Positions 25,001 through 35,054 of a DNA stretch of 64,000 nucleotides are shown in pieces. A model generated the notes under the pieces. That model did not search any database. It was given only the letters and a program-made list of their open reading frames with translations, and was not told the DNA's origin. The position numbers were made by a program, and so were the translations under genes. Source of the DNA: Climacteris rufus (taxonomy: Eukaryota; Chordata; Aves; Passeriformes; Climacteridae); NCBI GenBank assembly GCA_013398175.1, contig VZRZ01002565.1:1113491-1177490 (forward strand). The letters are read 5' to 3'. Each line of letters starts with the position of its first letter. Position 1 is the stretch's first letter.

Positions 25001-27079
25001 ATGGCAGGATTATAAACATTGCATTTCTTCAGCACACCAAGAGATGCCATGTCGTGAGACAGTCACAGCACAATGACCGAACAGGGGGATTTAACACTTG
25101 ATGGTGAAAAAGAATGAGTACTTAAGCTTTGTGATGTTTTTCCCCAGCCCATAGGGAAAAAGCCCCTGCAGATGTCATATTCAAATCACAGTGACTGGTA
25201 GGAACTGCATTTGTAGCAGAGCAGGTTTGATGGAGTGGTAGTGAATAAGGCTCATTAAGTGCATTTGCTGTCATTTTAATAAGATAGGCTGTTAATAAGC
25301 ATTTAGTTCTACTTTCAGGTGTCTACTGATACCATATATGACACTTTCTCTCCACCTCATCTCCCCAGCAGCCTCTGCCACGGAAGAGTTCTGCTGAAAA
25401 AGCCACTGCTGCTCGCCCTGATCTGCTCCAAAGCTCAGCAGCAGCAGCCTGAGTGCAGTGGGTTAGCTAAAGGAAGTGGGTCTCACCCACCCAGCTCAGC
25501 AGCAGCTTTTCTTTTGAACCACACCACAGTCACCCGTTGGGAGGGTTACTGAATCACCCTCTGAAAACAGTGCAACCCACAGGAAGGGAAGGGGGAACTG
25601 TTTGCAACTGCCACAGCTTCAGTTGATGGTACTTTTTCTGTGCGTGTCAGCAGCTTCACAGCTGCTTCTAAAGAGGGTGCTCCTGGGCTTAAGCTGACTC
25701 CTTTTTCATAAGTCTGCATTTTAGATATTGGCTTTTTGATTGAAAAGGCCAAAGTAGCAGTCTTGCACATTCACTGCTCTGTGTGTACGCCAGAGTAGGG
25801 GGCAACACAGCTCCTCTGTGAAAGCTGGTGATGTTTTGGTGAACCCCTCACCAAGTCACTGTGGGTCACATTCCCTAAACAAAGGAGGTACAGACAGCAA
25901 GACAATGTCAGTCAGACCTCAAGCATCCAAGGACTCATAGAAACTCTTTAATATATTACTGTCCACCTCTGTGACTAACAAGGTTTGGATATCTTGGTTA
26001 TGTGAGATGCCTAAGCAATATTGTAATTTTCCCTATGTCAAGACTTCACATTTTTGTAACTCTACAATGCCCAGCCTAAAGTAAAATTGCAGAAGTGGTC
26101 TGTTTTCTTGGGATCTCTTTCAATAAGAGTGAAGGCAGCAGAGCAGAGGTTAGGCAAAACAGGGGTAAGGATATAGTCAAAGATTAAGAAAGGTGTCAGA
26201 CTAGACAAAAGATAGGAAATGTGTGGAGGAAAAGATTACAGCAGCTTTCATCCCAAAGGACACATTTTGTTTTACATATGTCTATAGCTATACCTGACTA
26301 GCTGCCTTTGCCAGACTGCTGAAAGTGTAGCACGACATAAAAAGCTGTCCAGCCTAGAAGACAGCTGCCCATTTTCCTGTTTCACTGCTATTAAAAGAGT
26401 TAAAAAGCAAAAGCAGATCCCCTTCCCCTTCTACACACTCTTTACGTGTATCTGAGATTAAAAAAACAAAAAACAAAGACCACCAACAAAACAAAACCAA
26501 AACAACCTTCAAAAACCACCAGAGAGACCAACCAGCCAGGAGTTCGTACTTTGGGGTCACAAAGTTCGCTTAGGTTGGTACACTTTTTATATAGACACCA
26601 CATTTGTACCTCTTCTCTGTCCGCTTTCATGGGAAGAAAGGCAACCAGAATCTGCCCGCTCAAAACCCTTAAGCACATGTAATGTTTAATTCTCAGCTCC
26701 CTCCTACAAACACCCTCAGCTGGAAGGAACTGGTTAACACTTTTAGGACATTGGGCAACGTCAGCTCCTAGCGAAGACTCACATCCCGCTCAGGGGCTCC
26801 GGGCTGAGCGCGGCTGAGCCCGGCCCTCAGCGCTGCCGCCGACAGGCGCTTCCTGGCAGCCACCGCACGGCCAAGCCGAACCCAGCGCGGTTTGCGGCGC
26901 TCCCCGGGACAGCGACCCCGCCCGGCCCCGCGCCCCACAGCGGGGAAGCCGCTCCCTCATCCCAACTTCCCGGCTCCCCGCGCCCGCCCGGGCCCGGCGC
27001 TCCCGGCCCCGCTTACCGGCTGCGAGCAGGTGAAGGGCGGCGCGGCGTCCAGCAGCAGCCGCAGGGCCGCGGCGGCGGG
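5561..27079 (-). CDS. IL17RA: Interleukin-17 receptor A, 13-exon gene (start codon hidden by assembly gap)
   Basis: This is the shared signalling subunit for IL-17 family cytokines: a single-pass plasma-membrane protein that recruits ACT1 (TRAF3IP2) through SEFIR-SEFIR contact. The CDS is join of complement 27017-27079 (partial), 18671-18695, 16740-16886, 15778-15902, 14655-14781, 12595-12642, 12350-12507, 11055-11129, 10556-10631, 10457-10471, 8761-8862, 7664-7705 and 5561-7059. All junctions have GT/AG ends, phases match, and exons 2-13 total exactly 813 codons. Visible length is 833 residues plus the hidden start, against 866 in human. The order is a cysteine-rich ectodomain, one membrane segment in exon 11, then SEFIR and an acidic tail. 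Sequons are seen as NFT, NDT and NVT. The exon count matches my recollection of the human gene. Identity is clear by alignment from memory; exact splice use is inferred. Confidence 0.94.
7664..7705 (-). CDS. IL17RA: IL17RA exon 12 (42 bases)
   Basis: Acceptor CTTCCAG, donor GTAAGA. It encodes ERRRGKCNRSDLQA, a basic juxtamembrane segment. Phases fit exons 11 and 13 exactly. The sequence is poorly conserved with human at this position, so the call rests mainly on splice signals and frame. Confidence 0.82.
8761..8862 (-). CDS. IL17RA: IL17RA exon 11, transmembrane exon
   Basis: It is 102 bases, acceptor TTTTGCAG, donor GTGAGA. It encodes DDMMIWLYWCITGICVLLVG followed by SVITAVLCVTKKRA, matching human DYMPLWVYWFITGISILLVGSVILLIVC. 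It gives the single membrane-spanning helix and a basic stop-transfer sequence. Confidence 0.94.
9640..9969 (-). mobile_element. Possible continuation of the LTR/retroviral insertion
   Basis: This sequence adjoins the LTR-like block and holds a second minus-strand AATAAA at 9672-9667. It could be part of the same insertion or ordinary intron. The evidence is weak. Confidence 0.22.
9970..10440 (-). mobile_element. LTR-like element in IL17RA intron 10, same strand as the gene
   Basis: This CpG-rich block differs from the AT-rich intron around it. On the minus strand it reads as a compact LTR: CCAAT boxes as ATTGG at 10361-10357 and 10286-10282, a TATA-like TATAATA at 10247-10241, then AATAAA at 10189-10184, 58 bases after the TATA motif, then a CpG-rich U5-like stretch to about 9970. 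Ends are approximate and I could not find a clean target duplication. It starts within about 20-30 bases of the exon 10 donor. The family is not identified; no protein-coding viral remnant is seen. Confidence 0.5.
10457..10471 (-). CDS. IL17RA: IL17RA exon 10, a 15-base microexon
   Basis: Acceptor TTTTGCAG, donor GTAAGA, sequence GTACAGACCCACCAG. Exon 9 ends one base into a codon and exon 11 needs one base ahead, so these 15 bases add five codons (S-TDPP and the first base of D) and keep the frame. Human has a similar short stretch (TPEPIPD) before the membrane segment. Skipping it would keep the frame and remove five juxtamembrane residues. Confidence 0.8.
10556..10631 (-). CDS. IL17RA: IL17RA exon 9
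   Basis: It is 76 bases, acceptor AACTGCAG, donor GTGAGA. It encodes IQPFFKDCGTDCLRHSAFIP and then CEPVP, matching human IQPFFSSCLNDCLRHSATVSCPEMP. This is the membrane-proximal ectodomain. Confidence 0.92.
11055..11129 (-). CDS. IL17RA: IL17RA exon 8
   Basis: It is 75 bases in phase 0 at both ends, acceptor TTCTGCAG, donor GTATGA. It encodes YRLQEQVNVTIKIENIKACC and then SYKIQ, aligned with human FHQRSNVTLTLRNLKGCCRHQVQ. A sequon NVT is present and conserved. Confidence 0.91.
12350..12507 (-). CDS. IL17RA: IL17RA exon 7
   Basis: It is 158 bases, acceptor CTTCCAG, donor GTAATG. It encodes SLWEPRIRGQSLNDTALLVS and then a segment with RYQIHVSSYLNEKKC, matching human SLWDPNITVETLEAHQLRVS. It is the start of ectodomain D2, with a sequon NDT. 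Confidence 0.93.
12595..12642 (-). CDS. IL17RA: IL17RA exon 6 (48 bases)
   Basis: Acceptor TTTTGCAG, donor GTAAAC. It encodes DCRDSLMKRTIPCIKTG, aligned with human DCEHARMKVTTPCMSSG. It covers the linker between the two ectodomain modules, with both cysteines kept. Confidence 0.9.
14569..14618. repeat. Two-copy tandem repeat, 29-base period
   Basis: A 21-base block starting TCCACAAACCACCACATTCC is repeated at 14569 and 14598 with a divergent spacer. It lies in IL17RA intron 5, just upstream of the exon 6 side. Confidence 0.8.
14655..14781 (-). CDS. IL17RA: IL17RA exon 5
   Basis: It is 127 bases, acceptor TTTCCAG, donor GTAAGA. It encodes WNFTFDRFEVEPGQTYQVTV and the conserved YHLPK segment, matching human WRFTFSHFVVDPDQEYEVTVHHLPK. 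It carries an N-glycosylation sequon (NFT). Confidence 0.93.
15778..15902 (-). CDS. IL17RA: IL17RA exon 4
   Basis: It is 125 bases, acceptor CCTGCAG, donor GTGAGT. It encodes ASIRCLEGAELAVMQVNSN and onward to VRPDGGR, aligning with human ASILYLEGAELSVLQLNTN. It is part of ectodomain D1. Confidence 0.93.
16740..16886 (-). CDS. IL17RA: IL17RA exon 3
   Basis: It is 147 bases, with acceptor CTGCACAG and donor GTAAGT. It encodes STCMESSWLQVP through LFPVLHIQWKVATD, matching human STCLDDSWIHPRNL through LFPVAHIEWTLQTD. This is the first part of the ligand-binding fibronectin-like domain. Confidence 0.92.
18671..18695 (-). CDS. IL17RA: IL17RA exon 2 (25 bases)
   Basis: The acceptor is CCCCACAG and the donor GTAAGT. 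It encodes DLNCLVRH plus the first base of the next serine codon, aligning with human GLNCTVKNS. It joins exon 1 in phase 0 and exon 3 in phase 1. Its small size makes it easy to miss. Confidence 0.82.
18914..19285 (-). mobile_element. CR1 LINE 3' fragment
   Basis: The plus strand reads as the reverse of a typical bird CR1 3' end: an AATCACACAATC terminal repeat, GGTTGGAAAAGACCTC, a central block on Medicare-style conserved CR1 core such as GAAATTCCTCCCAGTG, and a distal part with GTCCTTTTGTCCTG. It lies in IL17RA intron 1, in the same orientation as the gene. Confidence 0.85.
21657..21800 (+). mobile_element. LTR 5' portion, ERVL-like solo fragment
   Basis: It begins GTGGTTTTGTCTGAGATGG and contains GAGTTAATTTTCTTC, the start signature of an LTR family abundant in neoavian genomes (from memory). 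It lies antisense to IL17RA in intron 1. The rest of the element is degraded or displaced. Confidence 0.5.
22780..23110. mobile_element. CpG-richer block, possible nested LTR
   Basis: A stretch with several CpGs (for example GCCGAAGACGC and GGAGTCCGAGC) lies between the start-like and end-like LTR pieces. Composition differs from the surrounding intron. No family can be named and no coding content is supported. Confidence 0.25.
23215..23360 (+). mobile_element. LTR 3' end, ERVL-like
   Basis: It contains AAACTGTCTTTATCTCA, then CACTGGTGGGGGAG and GCCAGCTGGGGTTGAACCAC, which match the 3' end of the same LTR family whose start is seen at 21657, in the same plus orientation. If the two belong together the element spans about 1.7 kb. 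Confidence 0.55.
23800..23935 (+). mobile_element. Second LTR 3' end, ERVL-like
   Basis: It contains CCCATGAGTTTTCTCACTTT, then CCCCCATCCCACTGGTGGGG and a GTGTGGGGCTTGGCTGCC tail. It is closely similar to the copy ending at 23360 and has the same orientation, implying two LTR ends 575 bases apart. Confidence 0.6.
26460..26515. repeat. A-rich low-complexity tract
   Basis: Runs of AAAACAAA-type sequence lie in IL17RA intron 1. No gene is supported here. Confidence 0.7.
27017..27079 (-). CDS. IL17RA: IL17RA exon 1, visible part
   Basis: Twenty-one codons run from the gap to the donor (CCG then GTAAGC). The peptide ends LRLLLDAAPPFTCSQP, matching the mature N-terminus of human IL17RA (LRLLDHRALVCSQP). 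The leucine-rich signal peptide and ATG should lie in the N stretch at 27080-27086, which is too short to hold them as drawn. Confidence 0.85.
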
Positions 27080-27086
27080 NNNNNNN
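27080..27086. other. Assembly gap (7 N) in IL17RA exon 1
   Basis: Seven N sit between GC-rich 5' UTR-like sequence and the mature N-terminus codons. Reading through gives no hydrophobic signal core, so real sequence is probably missing and the N count is a placeholder. Confidence 0.95.
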
Positions 27087-27324
27087 GGCCGCACCTGAGG
27101 AGGGGCCGGGCGGCGCTGGGCGGGGCCCGCCCGCCGCGTGGGGCCGGCGGGAGGGGTGCTCGGTGCGGGCTGGGCCGGGCAGAGGAACCCCGAGCGGCTC
27201 CTCCCCGCCACGGACAGCGCCGTCCGCGGGCAAGGCTGGGGTTAAAGAGCCAAACCTGTTCTGCCTAGGGGTCGTCTTCGTGTTCGCAAGTAGCCAGCAG
27301 GGTCCCGAGGTCTGCGTGCTCTTC

Positions 27325-27545
27325 ACAGGGTTGGAAAGGACTTCTGCAGATCATCCCATCCAACCCCCTGCCGAGGCAGGGTCACCTGGAGCAGGTGACA
27401 CAGGAAAGCGTCCCGGTGGGTTTGGAATGTCTCCAGACAGGGAGACTCCACGGCCTCCCTGGGAAGCTGTTCCAGTGCTCTGCCACCCTGAACGTAAAGA
27501 AGTTCTTCCTCATGTTGAGGTGGAACTCCTGGTGCACACCCCAGG
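27325..27545 (-). mobile_element. CR1 LINE fragment beside the IL17RA promoter
   Basis: It contains GGTTGGAAAGGACTTCTG, TCCCATCCAACCCCCTGCC, GGAGACTCCACGGCCTCCCT and AAAGAAGTTCTTCCTCATG, all reverse-orientation bird CR1 3' signatures. It lies about 240 bases upstream of IL17RA exon 1. Confidence 0.88.
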
Positions 27546-28799
27546 CTTCGGGTAAATGCCGTGAGCATCAAAGCCTGACATCAGCAGCACTCTGCAGCTG
27601 CTGAATAGAAAGCATTATAGGTGTATGCTCTGCTTTTCCACTTGTGGGGCTGTTCTAAAGGGACCCACTTCACAGGGTGCAAACCCGCCACTCATTCCTG
27701 ATGCTCGCCCTGTCTCAGCTGTCTGAGGTTTCACTCGAGGTTTCACACTGGTTTCACACTGCAGCACACCCACAGCCGCTTTCCCCTGTTCCTTGCCATG
27801 GTTTTCACCTCATGGTCTTGCACAGAGCTGTAGCCCAGCCCCAGGGAGCCCAGCTGAGTTTCCAGCTCAGGGAGTTTTTCAGCAGAGCTGAACCGTTTGC
27901 TGGGCTTTGACCAACACCGCGAGCACGGCGGTGTCATACGGTTTTGCGGTGGCAAATGTCTAACTGACGGCCAGTCTGAGCCTGCAGATAACGAGGCTTC
28001 TGTTGGTGATTGTTCTGCCATTCCAACACCCTGCATTGATAACACCCGCAGATTTTCATTGCGTCCTGGGTTTTAGCATTTTGTGCCACCACCAGTTAAT
28101 AGTAGAAGCAAAGCCTGTAGTCCTGACAATTGCGTGCAAGTCTGGGGAAAAAATAAAATAAAAAATATATATACACGTAAGTGAAAAAAACCCATTATTT
28201 TTTCTTTAGGCATTATTTTCTTCAATCTTACACTGACATACTTGGGCTGAGCACACTGTGATTTGTAATGCTGCAATGGAAACTCAGGGCTCAGCTGGCA
28301 CTGCAGTGTAATTTCTTGATAACCGTGCTAGAACAAATTTGTTCAATCGACAAGTAAATGTGTGGAACCTTACTTGTTATCATCCCATTAGCTTATAGCT
28401 TCTGAATATACTAATTACACTGCATTTAAGCTGCGGGCACTCATTTTCTGTTGCATGTGCTTGGTAAAAAGGAATCCAGCAGAGAAAATGTTAAGTGTGT
28501 GGTTGCATATGAGTCACACGTTGGACATCATGACACGGCAGAATTTGTGGTGTCAACAGCAAAGAGAGCAGTTGGATTTCCTAAGTTACTGTTTAACAGG
28601 GCAGGCTGTGGCTGTCAAGACCGTTCTGCAGCCCCTTAAATAGGGACAAGAGCCCTGAATGGCAGCAGGGCTGCCCATGGGAAATAAGGGGCTGCAGGAA
28701 GCTGTCTTGTTTTTCAGCCACTGCTGGGAGGAAGGAGCAATGTCAAAGAGGTTTTGATACCATTTACGATATTAAACAAATCTGGACATTGTTTAGAAA
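27546..28799. other. Intergenic space between IL17RA 5' end and CACNA1C 3' end
   Basis: No gene or RNA is recognised. It contains three short GGTTTCAC-type repeats near 27727-27755 and A/T-rich patches. It separates the IL17RA promoter from the likely CACNA1C polyadenylation site. Confidence 0.6.
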
Positions 28800-28805
28800 T
28801 TTATT
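28800..28805 (-). promoter_or_regulatory. Candidate CACNA1C distal polyadenylation signal
   Basis: AATAAA on the minus strand (TTTATT on plus). It is the last such hexamer before the intergenic space. Confidence 0.4.
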
Positions 28806-31800
28806 AGCAATTTTAAAATAACATCATTCCTTAGATAAAAATGCAATCTTACAGGAATATACATTTGTCCCACACAGAGATGACCCTATAGCTCACTGGC
28901 GGGCCATTCGCTCTAACTTTCCTCTGTTGATTTTAAAACGTGCGAGAGGGCAAGACGGACTCTGGCACTGATGACAGGCTTACATGACAGTTACAAACTG
29001 TACAGCAGTATTTACAAAAGCATTTCTGTGGGTTCATGAAAACTAGATATAAAATTGTGGAAGGAGGTAAAGAATTGAGACAGGGAAGGGCTTGGGTGGA
29101 GGTGCAAGGGAGGGTTGGGAAGGTGGGCAAGGGAGTGTAGGGAGTGGGAGAGGAGGTTTATATCTGGACTGATTTATACTTGAGAGAGGTCATTTTACAG
29201 CTCTGGGCAATTCAAATGAAGGCAAAACACTTATATTTATCAACATTTATAGCTGATGATCAGAGCAGGAAATGGTGCTCCAGGGCCTGAACTTAAGAGG
29301 TGCTGAGGAACCCCATCTTCCCTGAAGTCACTGGGAGACACGGGTACGCGGTACCTTGCTGGGCCAGACCCAAACCTTGCACATACAGTACCCCCAGACC
29401 TTGAACTCTTTTGATCCTGCAGTGCTCAGTCATTGGTGCTGATGTGAATTCAGACTGAGAGATCAGCTCCTAAATTACACTTTCTTTCCTAAAACTGGAC
29501 TAGATTCCAACCATTTCTTGCCAGAATTCACCCAAAGTGACTCATCCCTTGCTCTATCAAGCGGCAATTGTTTGGAGGGAGATGTTATCATTCGGAATTG
29601 ATTTTTAAGGCAGTTTTATAAGTATCTCCCCTTTTTTTTGTGTGTGATGCAGCAATGTTTATCAGAGATATTTACAGTCTCACTCTTCCTCCTCCAAAAT
29701 CTTCCCACATTCAAACTGTCAAGACTAAATAAGCTTGAAACAATCATTTCTATGAGCAATCATAAAGTTGATGATGTTTAGCTAGTATTGGCTGCCAGTC
29801 TACCTAGGTGCTTGAGATGGGAGCAGACTGACTTAGGATGCTTAAAATACTGAAAGCATTACAGCCTAAATGAGAAAGAGCTAACAGAAAACCACTGGTA
29901 TTTAATCACCTGAATGATGAGGCTAGCAAATGGTGTCAGAGTTTGTGGGTCTGTCTTGAATAGGAAAAAGCTTTGGAAAGGTGGCAGAAAAATCTGGGGT
30001 TGAGTGGAGTGACGCCTGCTCTTGCCTGGGCTTGCCCCTGCTCCACTGGGCCTGGCATGCAGCTGCTAACCCTGGCCTAAGGTGAGGACTGGGCAGAGCG
30101 CTGCCAACTTCAGGCCATAGGAGTGGAGGCAGAGTGCCTGACGTGGGGTAGAAAAACACCAGCATGGGACTGTGGAGACAAGCTCCTGATCCTGCCTAAC
30201 TAAGCCCTTGGTAATGCTAATGAAGATTCCCTCATTACATCAGTCATTGGTGCTGCTCCTCTCAATTAGCCCTTTAGAAAGGGACTTGATTAAGTTGACT
30301 AATTGTCTGCTGCCACCTGAGATCTCTGCCATCCACCCGGGCTGGGAGCTGTGACACCAATCCTGCCTGGGGCAGACCTGGCAGAGGACACTGGAGGGTA
30401 TCTCAAGCGACAGTAGATGCCCACATTTAGGCAACTGAGTCGAGCCCTGTGCCCCCAAAAAAGGTCTGGTTTTTATGCTCAAGTGTTAAGTTCCCCATCA
30501 GGGGCAGAAGAAGAATGGAGAATTTAACTACAACACTAAAGTTTGTATCAGAAGAGGGTTTTTTTTTTTTGCATTCCAGTGTGATGCTACTGACTTTTCT
30601 GAAAGCAACTGGAGCCCAATCTGTCATCAGTACAGGATGCATCTCTTGCTGTGCTTCTGCCCTCCCCCACCCAACATCAGGGTGCCTTAGCAGCAAGACC
30701 ATAGTGGTTTCAGCTTTCCAGAAACAAATCAGGAACAGGGATAAAAGCTCCATGGACTGAGATCCCATTGGAAACCTTCTGGAGCCCTGGGTTTGCTAAC
30801 CTGGAACAAAAGTTTAAAAATTTTGCAACATTCAAAAGAAGAAAAAAAGAAACCCTGTGTAGCTATCAAGAATTATAGTTCTTAGACTTCTTTGAAGAAG
30901 AAAATATATGGGGGAAAGATATAATCAAATTTTTCAGGCCCCGATTCTGTTTTCCACATTCTTTGCATCAATACAACCTCCTTGGCCTCTAGTGCCCTCC
31001 AGCCTCATGTTAGCAAGATGGGAACTGGGGCTTCTGATGGCCTGGAATGTTTCCTTTATATGCACTACAGTTTTCACTATGGGAACTGATTAAATCTCAC
31101 CACTACCAGAAACCCCCAACTGGATTCTACTTCAACCTCATGCTCCAAATTCCCCATCCAGTATTCCTCTCCCCCCTCTGCCCCTGCCATGGGGACAGTC
31201 ACAACAGGACCACACGTGTATCTTAGGATACTCAGTTCTGTCTCAGTAGGGCTGCTTCACTCCAGCTCACTGGACCAGTGGGTTGGGGTTTCTCATCTAC
31301 ACGGACGAAGCAAGGCCTCCAACTTCATCTGTGACACAGGGGACCAACCCCGCGGGCTGGGGTCCCGTCCCCTGGCCTGGATGTGTCTGTGTGCAAACGC
31401 GCATACATTTCATACAGCAATCTGAAACTCAGGCAGAAAAGACACAGGAGCCTGGCTGAGACCCATACAACTGTTATATTGGCGTCAGTCTAAAGAAAGC
31501 AATGATACATTGCTTTGGAAATTATCAAGAAATGTAAAAAATGCATTTGCCCTTTTTTTGTTGTTGTTGTTGTCGTAGTCACTGGGGCAGGGTTCTGAGT
31601 CAGAAAACAAAGCAGAAATAGATGCGGTTCTGTACATGGCGCCTCTCTGGCTGTCCCTCTGTGCTGGGGTGTGGTGGGCAGGGCAATACAACAGGCGGGA
31701 CCCCTGCAGTAGCAGCAGCATCTACACCATCATCGTCCACACGTCCAGCTGAAGAGGCAGATGATGCACAAAAGGTCTGTGGACAACGAAACTCCAGCTC

Positions 31801-34539
31801 TGGATCATGAGTTCCATTTGCTTTCCCATCACGTCAGCCACACAGAAATTAGGAAGAAAAAAAGAAATGCACCCGGTGTGGCTGGCCCAGGACTGTCTGG
31901 ACTAATGAGCAGGAGTGATACAGGGAGGAGGTTTGTTGTTTTATAAGAAATGTCTTTAGTCTGCAGTGTACTCTTGCGAGTCAGAGATGCTCAGAGGCAA
32001 ACAGCAGATTGTTTTCCCCATTCTTTCCTTTCCTTCCATGCCACTTCTCAGTCACGGGTTCCTTCAAAGCTTCCATCCACAGCACAGTGATTGTCCCCAC
32101 CATCCACTCCCATACACAGGGAAACACTCCAGGAATTAAACCTGCCCCCTCCTTCCCACTGTCCCCCAGACTCCACCTCACTCGAAGGAGGCAGCAGCTC
32201 TTTGCTCAGGCCTGTCACAATGTGCACATTGGAAGTACCTCAAATTAAAAAAAATGAAAAAGAAGCCACCCTCCCCAGAAAGAGAAATTTGCACAGCTGG
32301 CATCAGCAATTACTAAATTTAACACCTGCTCCCTCAAACCACAAGAATCACCTGCATTCTCAGTTAGGCATACATTTTCCACTCTGCAGCATCTATGGGG
32401 TCTTCTCTGAGAGCAGGGTTTCCCCTGGCCACCGGAGGCTCTGACTCTCAGGGAGTAGCAGCTTTCACCAGGAATGTGTGGGGCATAATTCTTCCTGTCA
32501 TTTTCCTTCCCATCAAGAAAAATCTTAAAAGATGACATAGGTTGTCAGCATCCAAAACGCCCACTAACTTAGATAAGTACTGTTTCTCAGGAGTGAGGAA
32601 TACCTGTCTTCCACTGGAAGGGTCAGATGGACTTGGTGGTGGAATAAGATGAGTGAGGGAGCCCTTACACTGACTGCATTTTCCGAAACAGCCAGGCACT
32701 GGCATTTGTCCCTTTCAAGTACCTTTGGAGCACATCAGCACTAGCAGCAGCACACTCAAAGGGAGACACACTTGTGTGCCTGTCTCCATGCAGGCACCAG
32801 GAATGGAAAGGATGAGACTGACCCGTATCAGTTGGTTACTTTCTCCAGGAAGCCTTGAATTACGACTTTGATGGCAGATGGTTGTACAAATGGATTCATA
32901 TTTCTCTGGTTTAAATGTATTTGCTTTTTTTCCCAAGTATCTTCAGCTGATACTGGCCAGTTCAAAAAGCAAACTGTCAAAAATACCCCTTGCTATTTCT
33001 CTTTTATGCCCCAGCGAATCAAGAAGGAAAACAAGAGCATTACAAAAATAATGTAATCAATGTATGCAATAAAGGGTGTTCTCAGACATCTGCAGAAGCT
33101 CAAGATTTGAATCAGAGTTTAGCTCTGAGTCACATCACACCTTGGAACTCAGCACTGATCTGCAAGTTTGTGAATCATCCTGAGGAGGGAGAAAAAACAG
33201 CAGTAGTCTAGACAAAAATCAGTTGCATAATATCTAACAATACGTGCCTGTTTTTTCAGCCTCTGTCCAGGGTTAGGGCCGACTGCCAGTGTGAAAAAGT
33301 CAGGAGACTTTCACACTTACTAGGAAGGAAATATGGCTGGGACATGCTGTGCTGTCAGCAGTTCTGTGACTTAGAATCTGACCCATCCACTAAAATCTGG
33401 GAAGAGGACTGAGACCATGCAGAGGAACACCAAAAAGTCACTTGGCATCTGCATCTTGACCAGACTGCAGCAATTCTCCTCATAAAGATCCAGAGCTCTC
33501 ACCCTCACCCTCTGCTTTCAGTCTAGATCAGAGTTAGACAACTCTGCTTTGCCAACTATTCGGATTCTTACATTTCTTATCCCAGGCTCCTGCTATAATT
33601 GATCAGGGTTCAGCTATTTAACAAAATAATTTTGAAACCAGACATTTTCCCCCCTGCTCCTTGAATTGCTGGTGCCAGCTGAATGCGTAGGATGGATCTG
33701 CCAAATGGGATTGGGGGTCTTGCCACCCTTGAGTGGGATGAGACCCTTAGAGAAACTGAGCAAAAGGAAAAAAAACAAAGCCTGAATAAAATGTCCCAGT
33801 CTTGGGAAGAAAGATTCTCTACCAATAAAGTCATTGTGCACGTTAAAAGGGAGTGAGGAAGAAGGAAAATGAACACAAGATATGCAAAATCAGTAACGTT
33901 CAACCTGTCAGTGGATTGCAGAATAGTTACTTACACCAGGTACACTTTGTTCATTGTACAAATTAAAAAAGGAAAAAAAAAATAGTACCCTTCCCCAACC
34001 ACACGTAAAAAAGCACTTAAAAGTTCAAAGGTAAAGCTTGGCACATTCCAAATACGAAATGATTCACTTGACATGCAGCAAAATATACAAGAAGTGATTC
34101 TTTTTTTTTCTTTTTTTTTTTAAACAAACTTAATTCAATTCATTATCTTTGCTTGGCACAATTGCAATTCATTTTAAAAAAATATTTGAAAAATACTGAA
34201 ACTGACCTGAATTCAAGTATAACGGTTTCTTCAACAGAAACATTATCAATGCAATAAAACATCACACGGAATATATCAAAGCGTAACGTCTTCTGGTTTT
34301 CTTTTTTTTTGTTCCCCCCCACCCCTGCAATTTTTTTTCTATACAGTTTTAATGCCAACACAACTTACAATTTTATTTTAAAATTAATATTATTGCATTG
34401 TTTTTGCATATCTTGTGGAACAGAAAATGCAAAGTTACTGATTCCCTTTTCGAAAGCAGAGACAGTGGTTTGTTTTTGCCTTCGAATGGCCCCAGATACA
34501 GATCTCCTGCAGCTCACACCAGGATGTGGAGAACTGCAC

Positions 34540-34541
<2 letters not shown>

Positions 34542-34570
<29 letters not shown>
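34542..34570. repeat. (CA)n microsatellite
   Basis: About 29 bases of perfect alternating AC. In the CACNA1C transcript this is a (UG)14-15 tract within the 3' UTR. Confidence 0.97.
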
Positions 34571-34573
<3 letters not shown>

Positions 34574-35054
34574 GCTCCTCTTGCTCCCACACTCACAGAT
34601 ACACGTAGCACTAAAAAGAACCCAAATCAATCACTCAAATGTGCAAGACTATATCAAGTGCATTGCCTACTATCTTTAAATTATAAAACAACAACAAAAA
34701 AAGGTTTCAGTTGCTAGTAAATAAAATTACAAATTCTTGGTGTACATAATGGTTGGTAAAACTCGTCTATCATTATACTTCTACCAAATTTCAATGGAGA
34801 AAAAACCCCCCACTTTAAATAATACAACATGATCAAACCAAGTTAACATCTGCAAAGGTGAAAAGAAACCAAAACAAAAAAGGTAGGTAGGTGATTACAA
34901 AACGCTGTAAACACTCCCTTCTCCCTCAAAAAAAAATAATAATAATAAAATAGTCAAAATAAAAACTGCAACATGCTTTCAAGAAAATACCAAACTGCGA
35001 AACAAGAAGAGCTCTGCACAGGCCTGGCAGCCCCTTGGCTGTGCCGCCATGCCT

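Larger units (their letters stand above)
7060..26794 (-). other. IL17RA introns 1-12, non-coding remainder
   Basis: Introns longer than 300 bases are 7060-7663, 7706-8760, 8863-10456, 10632-11054, 11130-12349, 12643-14654, 14782-15777, 15903-16739, 16887-18670 and 18696-27016. Apart from the mobile elements listed separately I see no further exon, RNA gene or conserved-looking element. Intron 1 (8.3 kb) is the largest and collects most of the repeats. Confidence 0.6.
26795..27250 (-). promoter_or_regulatory. IL17RA: IL17RA CpG island promoter
   Basis: A dense CpG-rich block surrounds exon 1. On the upstream side of the gene (above 27087) there is a GC-box-like GGGCGGGG at 27118-27125 followed by further GC-rich repeats. 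No clear TATA box is seen, as is usual for CpG-island promoters. The transcription start is not determined. Confidence 0.65.
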
